From contig NZ_BNCD01000004.1 of NCBI RefSeq assembly GCF_014656295.1, positions 124,001 through 188,000 of the forward strand: a stretch of DNA of 64,000 bases, read 5' to 3'. Shown here piece by piece: positions 17,398 through 25,738 of the stretch. Position 1 is the first letter of the stretch. The number at the start of each line of letters is the position of its first letter. The DNA comes from Streptomyces sulfonofaciens (lineage in GTDB: Bacteria > Actinomycetota > Actinomycetes > Streptomycetales > Streptomycetaceae). A program made the position numbers and the translations under genes. Under the pieces are notes generated by a model that did no database searches, was not told the DNA's origin, and was given only the letters and a program-made list of their open reading frames with translations.

Positions 17398-17406
17398 GCC
17401 CTCGTG

Positions 17407-17466
17407 TGCCGGTGCCGGTGCCGGTGCCGGTGCCGGTGTCGGTGTCGGTTCCGGTTCCGGTTCCGG
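17407..17466 (+). repeat. Hexanucleotide tandem repeat
   Basis: About ten units of a GGTGCC-type hexamer drift to GGTGTC and then GGTTCC along 60 bases in the non-coding interval 17354-17799. No gene is seen in that interval. It is probably a slippage-generated repeat. Confidence 0.7.
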
Positions 17467-17799
17467 GGCGGTGGCGAGCCGGCGCCCGCCCCCCGGCTCC
17501 GCGCGCCGCCCGTTCCCCTCCCGACCCGCCCTCCCGACCCGGAGGGGCCGCCGTCCGTCACCCGTTCGGCCGTGGCGTCCGGAACGCGGCAGGGCCGGAC
17601 CCGCGCGGCCCCGCCGCGTCCTGCGCGGGCCCCGCAACCGTTCGGCCGGCCGACACCGGCGTCCCCCGTCCCGGCCGCGCACGGGATCCGGTCCTCCGAT
17701 GCGGTCCCGCGCCGGTGCGGTGATCCTGGGGTCGAAGCCGGTGGGCACACCCGGCGGCCCGGCCGCCGTGCCCCGTCACCGCGGCAGGAGGGATCCCCC

Positions 17800-18663
17800 A
17801 TGCCGGCCAAGCACCTCACCGTCAACCGCGCCGCCCTCGGACACCGCGCGGGCTACGCCCTGAGCCATCCCCGGCGGGTGCCGCGCCATCTGGCCCGGGC
17901 CGCCCGGGACGCCTGGCTGCGGCACCGCTGGCCGGACCACATCGCGTACTACCGCGCCGTGATGCGCTGGGACACCCGTGCCGACCCGGACGCCGCCGTC
18001 GGCAGCCGGAGCCGGGAGCGGTGGCTCGCGCTCGGAGCGATGCAGTTCGACTACCTCCTCGCCCACGGCCTGCGCCCCGAGCACCGCCTGCTGGAGATCG
18101 GCTGCGGGAACCTACGGGCGGGCTGGCGGCTCATCAGGCACCTGGAGCCCGGCCACTACTACGGTATCGACATCTCGCCCGACATCCTCGCCGCCGCACA
18201 GGACACCGTCGTGGAGATGGGTCTCCAGCAGCGGCTCCCGGTGCTCACGCCCGTCCGGGACCTGACGCTGCGGTTCCTGCCGGACGCGCACTTCGACGTG
18301 GTGCACGCGCACAGCGTCTTCTCGCACTCCCCGCTCCCCGTCATCGAGGAGTGCTTCGCGCACGTCGGCCGGGTGCTGGCGCCCGGGGGCTGGTTCGACT
18401 TCACCTTCGACCGCACGGAGGGCGCGGAACACCACGTCCTGCGGGAGGACTTCTACTACCGTACCGAGACGCTGGTCGCCCTGGCGGCGGAGCACGGACT
18501 TGCGGCCCGCTTCATGCCGGACTGGGAGGAACTGCCGCACGGCCAGTCCAAGATGCGCCTCACACACGCCGCACCCCAGGACACCGGCCCGGCGGCCCGG
18601 ACGGTACCCGGCATCGGCAGCAGGCACCGTGACGGGCGGGTCGCCGGACCCGAGCCCCGTTGA
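17800..18663 (+). CDS. Class I SAM-dependent methyltransferase
   Basis: A 287-residue protein. The N-terminus is basic with many Arg/His residues, then the methyltransferase fold starts at about residue 85: LLEIGCGNLRAGWRL (motif I), YYGIDISPDIL (ribose-binding acidic residue), FDVVHAHSVFSHSPL (motif IV) and VLAPGGWFDFTFDR (motif VI). The ATG at 17800 follows CAGGAGGG. Homologues are often annotated only as methyltransferase; some lie in glycan or natural-product loci, but nothing adjacent supports that here. Confidence 0.82.
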   Translation: MPAKHLTVNRAALGHRAGYALSHPRRVPRHLARAARDAWLRHRWPDHIAYYRAVMRWDTRADPDAAVGSRSRERWLALGAMQFDYLLAHGLRPEHRLLEIGCGNLRAGWRLIRHLEPGHYYGIDISPDILAAAQDTVVEMGLQQRLPVLTPVRDLTLRFLPDAHFDVVHAHSVFSHSPLPVIEECFAHVGRVLAPGGWFDFTFDRTEGAEHHVLREDFYYRTETLVALAAEHGLAARFMPDWEELPHGQSKMRLTHAAPQDTGPAARTVPGIGSRHRDGRVAGPEPR

Positions 18664-18895
18664 CGGGGCGGGCGGCGGGACCCGAACCCCGTGGCGGGGC
18701 GGGCGCCGCATCCCGGCCGGACCCGGCCGCCGGCTGAACGCAGCGGCCCGCCCGTCCGGCACCCGGTCCACGCAGGCAGCACCGAGTGCGGAACGACACC
18801 CGGCACCGCCCTTCTGGGGCCGCTTGTGGGGCCGCATGGGCGTCCCGGACGGTCGAGCGGGTGCGGAGCGGCACGTATGGGGCGACGCTGGAGGC

Positions 18896-19120
18896 ATGGC
18901 TGTCGTACCCCGGGTGATCGTGGCGCCGCCGTCGCCGAGCGGCGGTCGGCGTGTGCGTGTGGACGGCGAGATCCTCGGCCTGGCCTACGGCCTGGAAGAC
19001 GTGATCGAGTTCCTGCGCCGCGCGGGCCTGGAGACGGTGGACGAGGTCGACCTGCGGCAGGGCACCGGCCTGGTCGAATGGCGGGGCGGCGGCCCGGACG
19101 TGTGGGCAGCGCCCACCTGA
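18896..19120 (+). CDS. Small conserved Streptomyces hypothetical protein
   Basis: 74 residues, MAVVPRVIVAPPSPSGGRRV followed by GLAYGLEDVIEFLRRAGLET and LVEWRGGGPDVWA. Codon use is normal for the genome and TGGAGG precedes the ATG at 18896. Length and sequence look like a small Streptomyces-specific family. No function can be proposed. Confidence 0.65.
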   Translation: MAVVPRVIVAPPSPSGGRRVRVDGEILGLAYGLEDVIEFLRRAGLETVDEVDLRQGTGLVEWRGGGPDVWAAPT

Positions 19121-19325
19121 CGGCCACCCGCCGCAGGCCGCCCCACGTCGCTTCCCGCAAGGCTCCCCGGGCCCTCTCCGGAACCCGCCGTACGGCCGTG
19201 TCGCCGGAGCGTGCACGGCATCTGCCCCGCCCACCACCCGGGACGCTCCGCCCCGATGCCCCGTCCGGAGGGCGCCGTGCGCACTCCGGACGGGGCGACT
19301 CGGGCGCTCCCGGTCAGGGCCTACG

Positions 19326-19988
19326 TCAATGAGGTCTCGCCATGACCATGCCGTAGCCCACAGCCGGAGGCGGTCCGACCCGTAGCGTCCGCTCCTTTTC
19401 GAAGGCATTCATCAGGTCGTCGCGGATCGCATCCACGCGCGCGGAGATGCCGTCGAGCGCGTCGAAGCCGGTCTGCGGTGCGAGCAGGTGGCGCCGAAGG
19501 CCGAGCGTTACCTGTTGCATGGCCAGCGTCACCGGTCGGCCCCGGTCCCCGTCCTCGGCCGCGCCACTCGTGTGGCTCCAGCCCACGGAGCGGAACGACT
19601 CGTTGCCCGCCAGGGAGATGGCCTGGACGACGGAGTGCATGACGGGCTCTGCCGCTTCGTCGAACAGATCCACGTCAACCACTCTCCCCGCTTCGAGGTC
19701 CTGGAGGGTCCTGGTGACGAGGCGGTGCCAGTCCTGCAGGGCCACGGTCGCATCGGCGATGGCCTTGAGGACTCTCTGCTTGTTCTCTGCGTGCACCTGT
19801 CGTTCCTCCGCGTCGGCGGCTCGTTCCCGTGCCTCCGCCTCGGATCGACGACGTTCACTCTCGATCCTCAACTCATGCGCCCGGCGGCGTCCGTCGATCC
19901 GGCCCGGACCGTACACGGCCGCAACGCCACCGATGAGCGCCCCGCCGATCCCGCTGATCAGGCTGTAGAGCGCTGCCACATCCGCCAT
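19326..19988 (-). CDS. Membrane-anchored coiled-coil hypothetical protein
   Basis: 220 residues. A single N-terminal glycine-rich membrane segment (LISGIGGALIGGVAAVYG, about residues 8-25) is followed by a charged, Arg/Glu-rich predicted coiled coil (about 30-75, RIESERRRSEAEARER) and a helical C-terminal region. The ATG at 19988 starts directly before the membrane segment. Base composition is a little lower in GC than its neighbours, hinting at acquisition. The family is not recognised; similar anchor-plus-coil proteins occur in accessory regions. Confidence 0.7.
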   Translation of the reverse strand: MADVAALYSLISGIGGALIGGVAAVYGPGRIDGRRRAHELRIESERRRSEAEARERAADAEERQVHAENKQRVLKAIADATVALQDWHRLVTRTLQDLEAGRVVDVDLFDEAAEPVMHSVVQAISLAGNESFRSVGWSHTSGAAEDGDRGRPVTLAMQQVTLGLRRHLLAPQTGFDALDGISARVDAIRDDLMNAFEKERTLRVGPPPAVGYGMVMARPH

Positions 19989-20289
19989 GCGGCAAATATG
20001 GCGTACGCCGCACGCCCGCGTACACGGAACGGCCGGAAGCGGCTCCATGCCTTCCAGCGGCGGCGGCCCCCGCCGCACGGTGCCGCCGGCCGCCACGGGG
20101 ACATGGGACGGGTGGCGGAACCGGGGCCGTGCCGGGGCGCCGTGCCGGGTCCGGATCGGTGCCCCCGTCGCACACCCGCGGCAACGACGCGAACGGGCCC
20201 GGAGCGTGAGCGGAGGCGAGATGGCGCCGGGCCTTGCCGGCGGACCCCGTGCGGACCGGCACGGGGTCCGCCTCAGCGGGCTTCGGGGG

Positions 20290-21528
20290 TCAGCCGTTCT
20301 GCGACCGCCACTGATCGAAGTTCTTCTGGAACTCCCAGCCCCCGAACTTGTCCCAGTTCACCGACCACGTCATCAGACCGCGCAGGTCCGGCCAGGTGCC
20401 GTGCGGGGTGTAACTGCCGCAGCCGGTCTTCCTGGTGAGGCAGTCGAGCGCCGTGTCGACGTCGGCCGGAGTGGTGTAGCCGCCGCCGGCGTTGCCGCTC
20501 GCGGGCAGGCCGATCGCCACCTGGGACGGGGAGAGCGCCGGGAACACGTTGTCCTTGTCGCCCGCCACGGGGAAACCGGTGAGCAGCATGTCCGTCATGG
20601 CGATGTGGAAGTCGGCGCCGCCCATGGTGTGGTACTGGCCGTCGAGGCCCATGATCGGCCCCGAGTTGTAGTCCTGGACGTGCAGCAGGGTCAGGTCGTC
20701 GCGCAGCGCGTGGATGACCGGCAGGTACGCACCTGCCCTCGGGTCCGCGCCGCCGCTGCCGCCGCCGTAGAACTGGTGGCCGAGCTGGACGAAGAACGTC
20801 TCGGGCGCCATGGTCAGCACGAAGCCGCTGCCGTACTTGGCCTTCAGGGTCTTCAGGGCCGAGATCAGGTTCACCACGACCGGGGTGGTCGGGTTCTTGA
20901 AATCGGTGTCACCGGCGTCCAGGGACAGGGAGTGGCCCTCGAAGTCGATGTCCAGGCCGTCCAGGCCCCAGGTGTCGATGATGTCGCTGACGGAGGAGAC
21001 GAAGGCGTCACGGGCGGCGGTCGTGGTGAGCTGCACCTGGCCGTTGGCACCGCCGATGGAGATGAGCACCTTCTTGCCCTCGGCCTGCTTGGCCTTGACC
21101 GCGGCCTTGAAGTCGGCGTCCGACTCGGCGTTCGGGCACTCGGTCGTGGGGCACCGCGTGAAGTGGATCTCCCCGGAGGTGGCCGAGGTCGGCTCGCCGA
21201 AGGCCAGGTCGATGACGTCCCAGCTATCGGGCACGTCGGCCAACGGCACATAGCCGGAGCCGTTGGCGAAGCTGGCGTGCAGATAGCCGACGAGCGCGTG
21301 AGCGGGCAGGTCGGCGGCCGCGGACCCCCGCGCGCCCGTGGGGGAGGCCGCGGTGTGCGAGGCCGGGGCGACGGCGGCGGAGGCCCCGGGGGGCAGCACG
21401 GCGAGCGCGGCCGACGGCAACGCCAGCGCGGTGACCAGGGCGGCGATCGTCCGCCGGCGGTGAGGGCCGCGGAACAGCGCCCTCCTGCCGTGCGACGCCG
21501 GTGTACGGGGGACGGGGTGAGCGGCCAT
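20290..21528 (-). CDS. Secreted GH18 chitinase
   Basis: 412 residues. An Arg-rich signal peptide (RRRTIAALVTALAL) is followed by a GH18 TIM barrel. Seen: VGYLHASFANGSGY (strand 1), KVLISIGGANG (strand 3), the catalytic motif DGLDIDFE (DxxDxDxE), VLTMAPETFF, and a final LMTWSVNWDK. No carbohydrate-binding or fibronectin domain is present, so it is a bare catalytic domain like some ChiC/ChiD-type Streptomyces enzymes. The ATG at 21528 follows GAAGGAGAA. Upstream direct repeats suggest control by chitin. Confidence 0.92.
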   Translation of the reverse strand: MAAHPVPRTPASHGRRALFRGPHRRRTIAALVTALALPSAALAVLPPGASAAVAPASHTAASPTGARGSAAADLPAHALVGYLHASFANGSGYVPLADVPDSWDVIDLAFGEPTSATSGEIHFTRCPTTECPNAESDADFKAAVKAKQAEGKKVLISIGGANGQVQLTTTAARDAFVSSVSDIIDTWGLDGLDIDFEGHSLSLDAGDTDFKNPTTPVVVNLISALKTLKAKYGSGFVLTMAPETFFVQLGHQFYGGGSGGADPRAGAYLPVIHALRDDLTLLHVQDYNSGPIMGLDGQYHTMGGADFHIAMTDMLLTGFPVAGDKDNVFPALSPSQVAIGLPASGNAGGGYTTPADVDTALDCLTRKTGCGSYTPHGTWPDLRGLMTWSVNWDKFGGWEFQKNFDQWRSQNG

Positions 21529-21605
21529 GGTTCTCCTTCGGGTGGGGGGTGAGAATCCTCGGCCCGGCGCGGTGTTGGCAGGTGCATGCCCCGCTGCCAG
21601 GGCAG

Positions 21606-21758
21606 TCAGCATAGGAGGACTAGACCAATCAGCCAATAGGTGCAGACCAGAACGGTGGCCCGGCCCAGGGGTGCGGGCCCGCGCGGGCGACGGCGTGGGG
21701 GGTGTCCGCCCGTCCGCTCGACGATGTCGTCGGCGGGCCGCCTGGGGGGATGGCTCAT
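21606..21758 (-). CDS. Tiny predicted membrane protein coupled to a His-rich peptide
   Basis: 50 residues: a basic, proline-rich N-terminus and one hydrophobic segment at the end (ATVLVCTYWLIGLVLLC). Its ATG overlaps the stop of the His/Gly-rich ORF (ATGA), which suggests translational coupling. The chitinase promoter repeats lie inside its 3' end, which lowers confidence. No family recognised. Confidence 0.35.
   Translation of the reverse strand: MSHPPRRPADDIVERTGGHPPRRRPRGPAPLGRATVLVCTYWLIGLVLLC
21616..21649 (-). promoter_or_regulatory. Chitinase-type promoter direct repeats
   Basis: Read on the minus strand, TGGTCTGCACCT (21638-21649) and TGGTCTAGTCCT (21616-21627) are 12-bp direct repeats 22 bases apart. 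They match the TGGTCCAGACCT-type repeat described at Streptomyces chitinase promoters and overlap the DasR-type TGGTCTAGACCA core. They lie about 90-120 bases before the chitinase start. Confidence 0.65.
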
Positions 21759-21985
21759 GGCGTACTCCCCAGCGGTGCGGTGGTGACTTCTGCGCCGTCC
21801 TGGCGGGCCCCGTCGGGCGCGCCCGGGGGTGGCCCGGCCAAGCCGACGTCGGCGGCGGGGGCGTCGCGTCCGCCAGGATCGCCGTGTCCGTCGTGTCGGT
21901 CGTGTCCGCCGCCTCCGCCGTGTCCGCCGCGTCCGCCGGCGGGCGACGCCGCGGCCCCCGGCGTCCCGTGCGCCTCGTGGTCCAT
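21755..21985 (-). CDS. His/Gly/Asp-rich small protein, possible metal-binding peptide
   Basis: 76 residues starting MDHEAHG. A central segment, about residues 18-42, is made of Gly with interspersed His and Asp (GGHGGGGGHDRHDGHGD), the kind of composition seen in metal-buffering peptides. GGGAGGAACGCC gives a good ribosome site before the ATG at 21985, and third-position GC is high along the whole frame. It is coupled by an ATGA overlap to the next small ORF. Its function is not known and the metal idea is inference. Confidence 0.45.
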   Translation of the reverse strand: MDHEAHGTPGAAASPAGGRGGHGGGGGHDRHDGHGDPGGRDAPAADVGLAGPPPGAPDGARQDGAEVTTAPLGSTP

Positions 21986-22048
21986 GGCGTTCCTCCCGCT
22001 CCTGCGCCGTCGGGGGAACGCTCCCGCACCCATCCAGCTCACTGAAAA

Positions 22049-22068
22049 GCTATAGGTATAGCTATAAG
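22049..22068 (-). promoter_or_regulatory. AT-rich palindromic element before the small ORF pair
   Basis: CTATAGGTATAGCTATAAG contains TATAG-GTATAG-CTATA and the perfect palindrome TATAGCTATA. It is by far the most AT-rich spot nearby, about 65 bases before the His-rich ORF start. It could be a -10 region combined with an operator. Confidence 0.45.
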
Positions 22069-22248
22069 AACAGCTCGTGGGTGCTCTTGCCTGCGGCCGG
22101 AACCGGGCCCGCCGCCCCGGACGCGGTACGCGGGGCGACGGCGACCGGACGCGGGGCGCGGGGCGACGGCGAGGGTGCAGGCGGGGCCTGGCCGCACGGG
22201 TGGGTGGGGCCAGCCCCACTCCCGGGCCGATCGGGGCGGCGGCGCGCT

Positions 22249-22279
22249 CCGTTCGGTGCACAGTGGGAGCACCGAACGG
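22249..22279 (+). promoter_or_regulatory. Perfect 11-bp inverted repeat before the two-component genes
   Basis: CCGTTCGGTGC at 22249-22259 and GCACCGAACGG at 22269-22279 are perfectly complementary, with a 9-base spacer. The right arm ends 17 bases before the kinase start. Either an operator (for example for the response regulator encoded just downstream) or an RNA hairpin in the leader. Confidence 0.6.
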
Positions 22280-22296
22280 AAGGCGAAGGAAGAATC

Positions 22297-23556
22297 ATGC
22301 GACAGCTCGGTTCGTGGGTGGTGCGCGTCGGCGTGGGGTGGGTACGGGCCTGTGCCGTGATGGTCGTCAGCATGCTCGTCCCGGCCGTGTGGGCCGCCGC
22401 CGTGGCGCTGGGGATCCGGTGGGGAGCGGCCAACCCGTGGTCATGGGTGGCACCGTGCGTGCTGGTGTGCGCGGGCACGCTCGCCCTGTCCCGCCCCGTC
22501 TGCCGGGTGGTACGCCTCCTCGTCGCACGGTGGACCACCACCGCCATCCCCGCCGGATACCGGCAGGCCGGACCGGTGACGCGGCTGTCCACCGGGTTCT
22601 GGTGGAACGGCTTCGGCTACGAGCGCACCAGGCGCGACGCCCTCCTGGACCAGAAGTGGCGGCTCCGGTGGCGCGACCCCGCCAACTGGCGCGATCTGCG
22701 GTTCACGGGGATCGTGCCGTTCACCGCGGGCCTGGTCGCCTCCCTCCCGCCGGCCGGGGCGGCCGCCGCGGTCCTCGGGCTCGGCCGGCCGGGGCCCGCC
22801 GCGCACCTGGTCGGGGCGCTCGGCCTGGTCGTGGCCGTCGCCGGGGCGCCGTACGCCTGGCGACTCGTCGAACCGGTGGCCGTCCGCTTCCTGCGCCCGT
22901 CGCCCGCGATGGTGCTGGCGGACCGGGTGGAGGAGCTGACGGCCCAGCGCGCGGACACGACGGTCGCACAGGCCGCCGAGATCCGCCGGATCGAACGGGA
23001 CCTGCACGACGGGGCGCAGGCCCGCCTGGTCGCGCTCGGACTCTCCCTGGCGACCGCGGAGAAGCTGATGCGGACCGATCCCGACCGGGCCGGGGCGCTG
23101 CTGAAGGACGCGCGGGCCGGTGCCACCGCCTCGCTGGCCGAACTCCGCGAGCTGGTGCGGGGGATCAGCCCGCCGGTGCTCACCGAGCGGGGCCTCGTCG
23201 ACGCCGTCCGCGCCCTCGCCCTGGACGTCCCGCTCGACGTGGCCGTCCGCGCCGACGCCCCGCTGCGTCTGGACGCGCCGATCGAATCCGCCGTCTACTT
23301 CGGCATCGCCGAGCTGCTGACCAACGCGGTCAGGCACGCCCGGGCGTCCCGGGTGCGCGTCACCCTCGCCGAGGGAGCCGCCGGCCTCACCGTGGAGGTC
23401 GAGGACGACGGCGGGGGCGGGGCCGGCGTACGGGCCGGCGGCGGGCTCGCGGGCCTGCGCCGCCGCCTCGCCGTCTTCGACGGCACCGTGGAGATCACCA
23501 GTCCGGCGGGCGGCCCGACCCGTGTGAGGATGGCGGTGCCATGCGCATCGTCGTAG
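22297..23556 (+). CDS. NarL/DesK-type sensor histidine kinase
   Basis: 419 residues. The N-terminal half has about four membrane segments arranged in pairs (around residues 15-70 and 145-190) with an intervening cytoplasmic loop. Then comes the HisKA_3 phosphoacceptor IERDLHDGAQARLVAL and a HATPase domain with ELLTNAVRHA (N box) and GGGLAGLRRRL. The ATG at 22297 follows GAAGGAAG. Its 3' end overlaps the response-regulator start by 16 bases. The signal is unknown; the related Streptomyces pairs respond to envelope or membrane conditions. Confidence 0.9.
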   Translation: MRQLGSWVVRVGVGWVRACAVMVVSMLVPAVWAAAVALGIRWGAANPWSWVAPCVLVCAGTLALSRPVCRVVRLLVARWTTTAIPAGYRQAGPVTRLSTGFWWNGFGYERTRRDALLDQKWRLRWRDPANWRDLRFTGIVPFTAGLVASLPPAGAAAAVLGLGRPGPAAHLVGALGLVVAVAGAPYAWRLVEPVAVRFLRPSPAMVLADRVEELTAQRADTTVAQAAEIRRIERDLHDGAQARLVALGLSLATAEKLMRTDPDRAGALLKDARAGATASLAELRELVRGISPPVLTERGLVDAVRALALDVPLDVAVRADAPLRLDAPIESAVYFGIAELLTNAVRHARASRVRVTLAEGAAGLTVEVEDDGGGGAGVRAGGGLAGLRRRLAVFDGTVEITSPAGGPTRVRMAVPCASS

Positions 23557-24188
23557 CCGAGGACCTCTACCTCCTGCGTGACGGGATGGTCCGCCTGATC
23601 GAGGCGTACGGACACCAGGTGGTGGCGACGGCGGCCACCGGACCCGAGACGCTCGACGCGCTGCGGACCTGGCGCCCGGACGTGTCCGTCATCGACGTCC
23701 GCATGCCGCCGTCCCAGTCGGACGAGGGCCTGCGGGCGGCCCTCGCCGCCCGCGGCGAGATGCCCGGGCTGCCGGTGCTCGTCCTCTCCCAGCACGTCGA
23801 GCAGTTGTACGCCCGGGAGCTCCTGGCCGACGGCTCCGGCGGTGTCGGCTACCTCCTCAAGGAGAGCGTGTTCGACGCCGACCAGTTCATCGGCGCCCTG
23901 GAGCGCGTCGCGGCCGGCGGGACCGCCATGGACCCGGCCGTCATCTCCAAGCTGCTGTCCGGCGGATCCCAGCACCGGGGCCTCGACCGGCTCACCGAAC
24001 GCGAGTACTCCGTGCTGGGCCTCATGGCCGAGGGGCTGTCCAACCAGGCCATCGGCCGCCGCCTCTTCCTCAGCGAGAGCGCCATCGGCAAGTACACCAC
24101 CTCCATGTTCGGCAAGCTCGGCATCACGGACGACGACGACAGCAACCGCCGCGTCCTCGCCGTCCTCACCTACCTGAACAGGCTCTGA
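23541..24188 (+). CDS. NarL/LuxR-type response regulator
   Basis: 215 residues. The receiver domain starts MRIVVAEDLYLLRDGM, with acidic residues in VAED and the phosphoacceptor Asp in SVIDVRMPP, and Lys in YLLKES. The C-terminal GerE/LuxR helix-turn-helix is LTEREYSVLGLMAEGLSNQA and LSESAIGKYTTSMFGKLGI. It partners the overlapping kinase gene. The perfect inverted repeat upstream of the operon is a natural candidate for its binding site (inference). Confidence 0.92.
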   Translation: MRIVVAEDLYLLRDGMVRLIEAYGHQVVATAATGPETLDALRTWRPDVSVIDVRMPPSQSDEGLRAALAARGEMPGLPVLVLSQHVEQLYARELLADGSGGVGYLLKESVFDADQFIGALERVAAGGTAMDPAVISKLLSGGSQHRGLDRLTEREYSVLGLMAEGLSNQAIGRRLFLSESAIGKYTTSMFGKLGITDDDDSNRRVLAVLTYLNRL

Positions 24189-24213
24189 CCGAGGCGGGCC
24201 CGGGACGGCGCAG

Positions 24214-24244
24214 CGTGCCGGTCGCAACGATCTCGACCGGCACG
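24214..24244. terminator. Bidirectional terminator between convergent genes
   Basis: CGTGCCGGTCG and CGACCGGCACG form an 11-bp stem with a 9-base loop between the response-regulator stop and the MBL-fold stop. Confidence 0.6.
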
Positions 24245-24315
24245 ACCCGGTGTCCGGATGATCCGTGTCGGCCTGGGGCCGGGGAACGCCGGGCCCGTTG
24301 GCGTGGCGGCCGGGC

Positions 24316-25161
24316 TCACGCCATGACGGACTTCGCGGAGTTCCACAGCACGCCGCGGTTGAGGCGCTCCGGGTAGGCCGCGACCATCGCCTCGTACAGG
24401 TCCAGGTGTCCGGCGGCCTCGCCGACGGCGGCGTCGAACTGCTGGATGTAGCGGCGGGTGCGTGCGATGTCGTGCGGGCTGTCCGGGTCGCCGTCGCGCT
24501 TGTGCCCCGAGACGACGGCGGAGGGCGAGAGCCGTTCGAGGGCGCTGAGGGCGTCGAGCCACTGCGCGCGCCCGCCGCCGTTGGATTCGGCGAGGTACAG
24601 GTGCACGTCGCCGTAGACGGCGTCACCGGCGACGACCAGGCCGATCGAGGGGACGTGCAGGGCGCTGGTGCCGTCGGTGTCGGTGTGGCCCAGCTCGATC
24701 ACTTCCAGCCGCTCGCCTTCCAGCTCGATCAGGTTGTCCTCACCCAGTGGTGCGGCCACCGGGCGGCGGGGGGAGATCTGGCCGGGGAAGCGCGGGGTCC
24801 AGAAGCCGTCGAACCAGCGCGTGCCGTACTGGGCGGCCATGGACCCCGCCACGCCCGCGGCGGCCACGAGCCTGGCATTGGGGAAGCGTTCGAGCAACGC
24901 GGGGGCGCCGAAGAAGTGGTCGCCGTGCGCGTGGGTGACGAAGATCGTGGTGAGGTTCTTGCCGGTGGCGGCCACCCAGTCGGCCAGGGCGCGGGACTCG
25001 TCGATCGTCATCAGGGGGTCGACCAGCACAGCGTCGTGCTCGCCCTGGATGAGGGTGGAGGCGGTCGGGGACCACATGCGGCGGGCTTCGCCCGGCGGCA
25101 GGTCGTCGGACACCGCGGGCTTCGACGGTGTCACGTAGACGGAGTACTGGAGAGTGGTCAT
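24316..25161 (-). CDS. Metallo-beta-lactamase-fold hydrolase
   Basis: 281 residues. The metal-binding motif is THAHGDHFFG (HxHxDH), with further ligands expected in LGHTDTDGTSA, VAGDAVYGD (bridging Asp) and VSGHK (final His). This is the broad MBL-fold hydrolase group, with no glyoxalase- or lactonase-specific signature. The ATG at 25161 follows AAGGAG. Upstream are three 10-bp repeats and a GTAAC...GTTAC operator identical in plan to that before the Rrf2 gene, so it is probably the target of that regulator. Confidence 0.87.
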   Translation of the reverse strand: MTTLQYSVYVTPSKPAVSDDLPPGEARRMWSPTASTLIQGEHDAVLVDPLMTIDESRALADWVAATGKNLTTIFVTHAHGDHFFGAPALLERFPNARLVAAAGVAGSMAAQYGTRWFDGFWTPRFPGQISPRRPVAAPLGEDNLIELEGERLEVIELGHTDTDGTSALHVPSIGLVVAGDAVYGDVHLYLAESNGGGRAQWLDALSALERLSPSAVVSGHKRDGDPDSPHDIARTRRYIQQFDAAVGEAAGHLDLYEAMVAAYPERLNRGVLWNSAKSVMA

Positions 25162-25170
25162 TGCCGCTCC

Positions 25171-25200
25171 TTGATGCGGTTCGATGCGGTTCGATGCGGT
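25171..25200 (-). repeat. Three tandem 10-bp repeats in the MBL gene leader
   Basis: TCGATGCGGT is repeated three times (the first copy reads TTGATGCGGT), immediately upstream of the AAGGAG ribosome site of the MBL-fold gene. They may be slippage products or part of the leader; no role is evident. Confidence 0.6.
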
Positions 25201-25224
25201 GCGGGCCCGGCAGGCCCACTGAAT

Positions 25225-25241
25225 GTAACTAATATGGTTAC
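25225..25241 (-). promoter_or_regulatory. Rrf2-type operator before the MBL-fold gene
   Basis: GTAACTAATATGGTTAC is an inverted repeat with half-sites GTAAC/GTTAC in an AT-rich context. It shares plan and half-sites with the element at 25739 and lies about 65 bases before the MBL start. Confidence 0.65.
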
Positions 25242-25289
25242 GACAATGTGCGTGCGACGGCCCCCGAAGGGGCCGCGGCGGATGTGCCG

Positions 25290-25721
25290 TCAGGGCGCCG
25301 CGATGGACTCGCGCAGTACGTCGGCCACGCTGGTGCGGGCCAGCTCGGCGCTCAGCGCCTGCTCGGCGGCATCGTAGACGGGGGTGAGCGCGGAGCGGAT
25401 GCCCTGGCCCACCGGGCACTTCTGGTTCGGGGTGGCGGGGTGCAGGGCGAACTGCGGGTCGCCCTCGACGGCTCGGTACACCTCGGCGAGGCTGATCGAC
25501 TCGGCCGGGCGCAGCAGGCGCCAGCCGGCCCCGGCGCCGCGCCGGGACTCCACCAGCCCTGCCCCGCGCAGTTCGCCGAGCAGTCGGCGGATCACGACCG
25601 GGTTGGTGTTGACGCTGTTCGCGATCTGCTCGGAGGTCGCCACCTCGCCGCCCCTCCGTGCGTTCAGCTCGATCCAGGCCAGTGCGTGTGCGGCCATGGT
25701 CAACCTGCTGTTCGCTCCCAA
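25290..25721 (-). CDS. Rrf2-family transcriptional regulator
   Basis: 143 residues: winged helix with ANSRLTMAAHALAWIELNA at the N-terminus, ATSEQIANSVNTNPVVIRRL (recognition helix) and GAGWRLLRPAESISLAEVYR. Only one clear Cys (CPVGQG, about residue 108) is present, so an NsrR/IscR-type Fe-S cluster, which needs three, is unlikely; it is nearer YwnA-type members. The TTG at 25721 was chosen because AGGAGG lies 8 bases upstream and homologues start at this point. It has an operator before it and before the downstream MBL-fold gene. Confidence 0.85.
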   Translation of the reverse strand: MGANSRLTMAAHALAWIELNARRGGEVATSEQIANSVNTNPVVIRRLLGELRGAGLVESRRGAGAGWRLLRPAESISLAEVYRAVEGDPQFALHPATPNQKCPVGQGIRSALTPVYDAAEQALSAELARTSVADVLRESIAAP

Positions 25722-25738
25722 TCTCCCCACCTCCTGTC

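Noticed and set aside
17407..17466. CRISPR-like or regulatory repeat
   Set aside because: The repeat is a simple hexamer run without spacers and drifts along its length, typical of slippage in GC-rich DNA.
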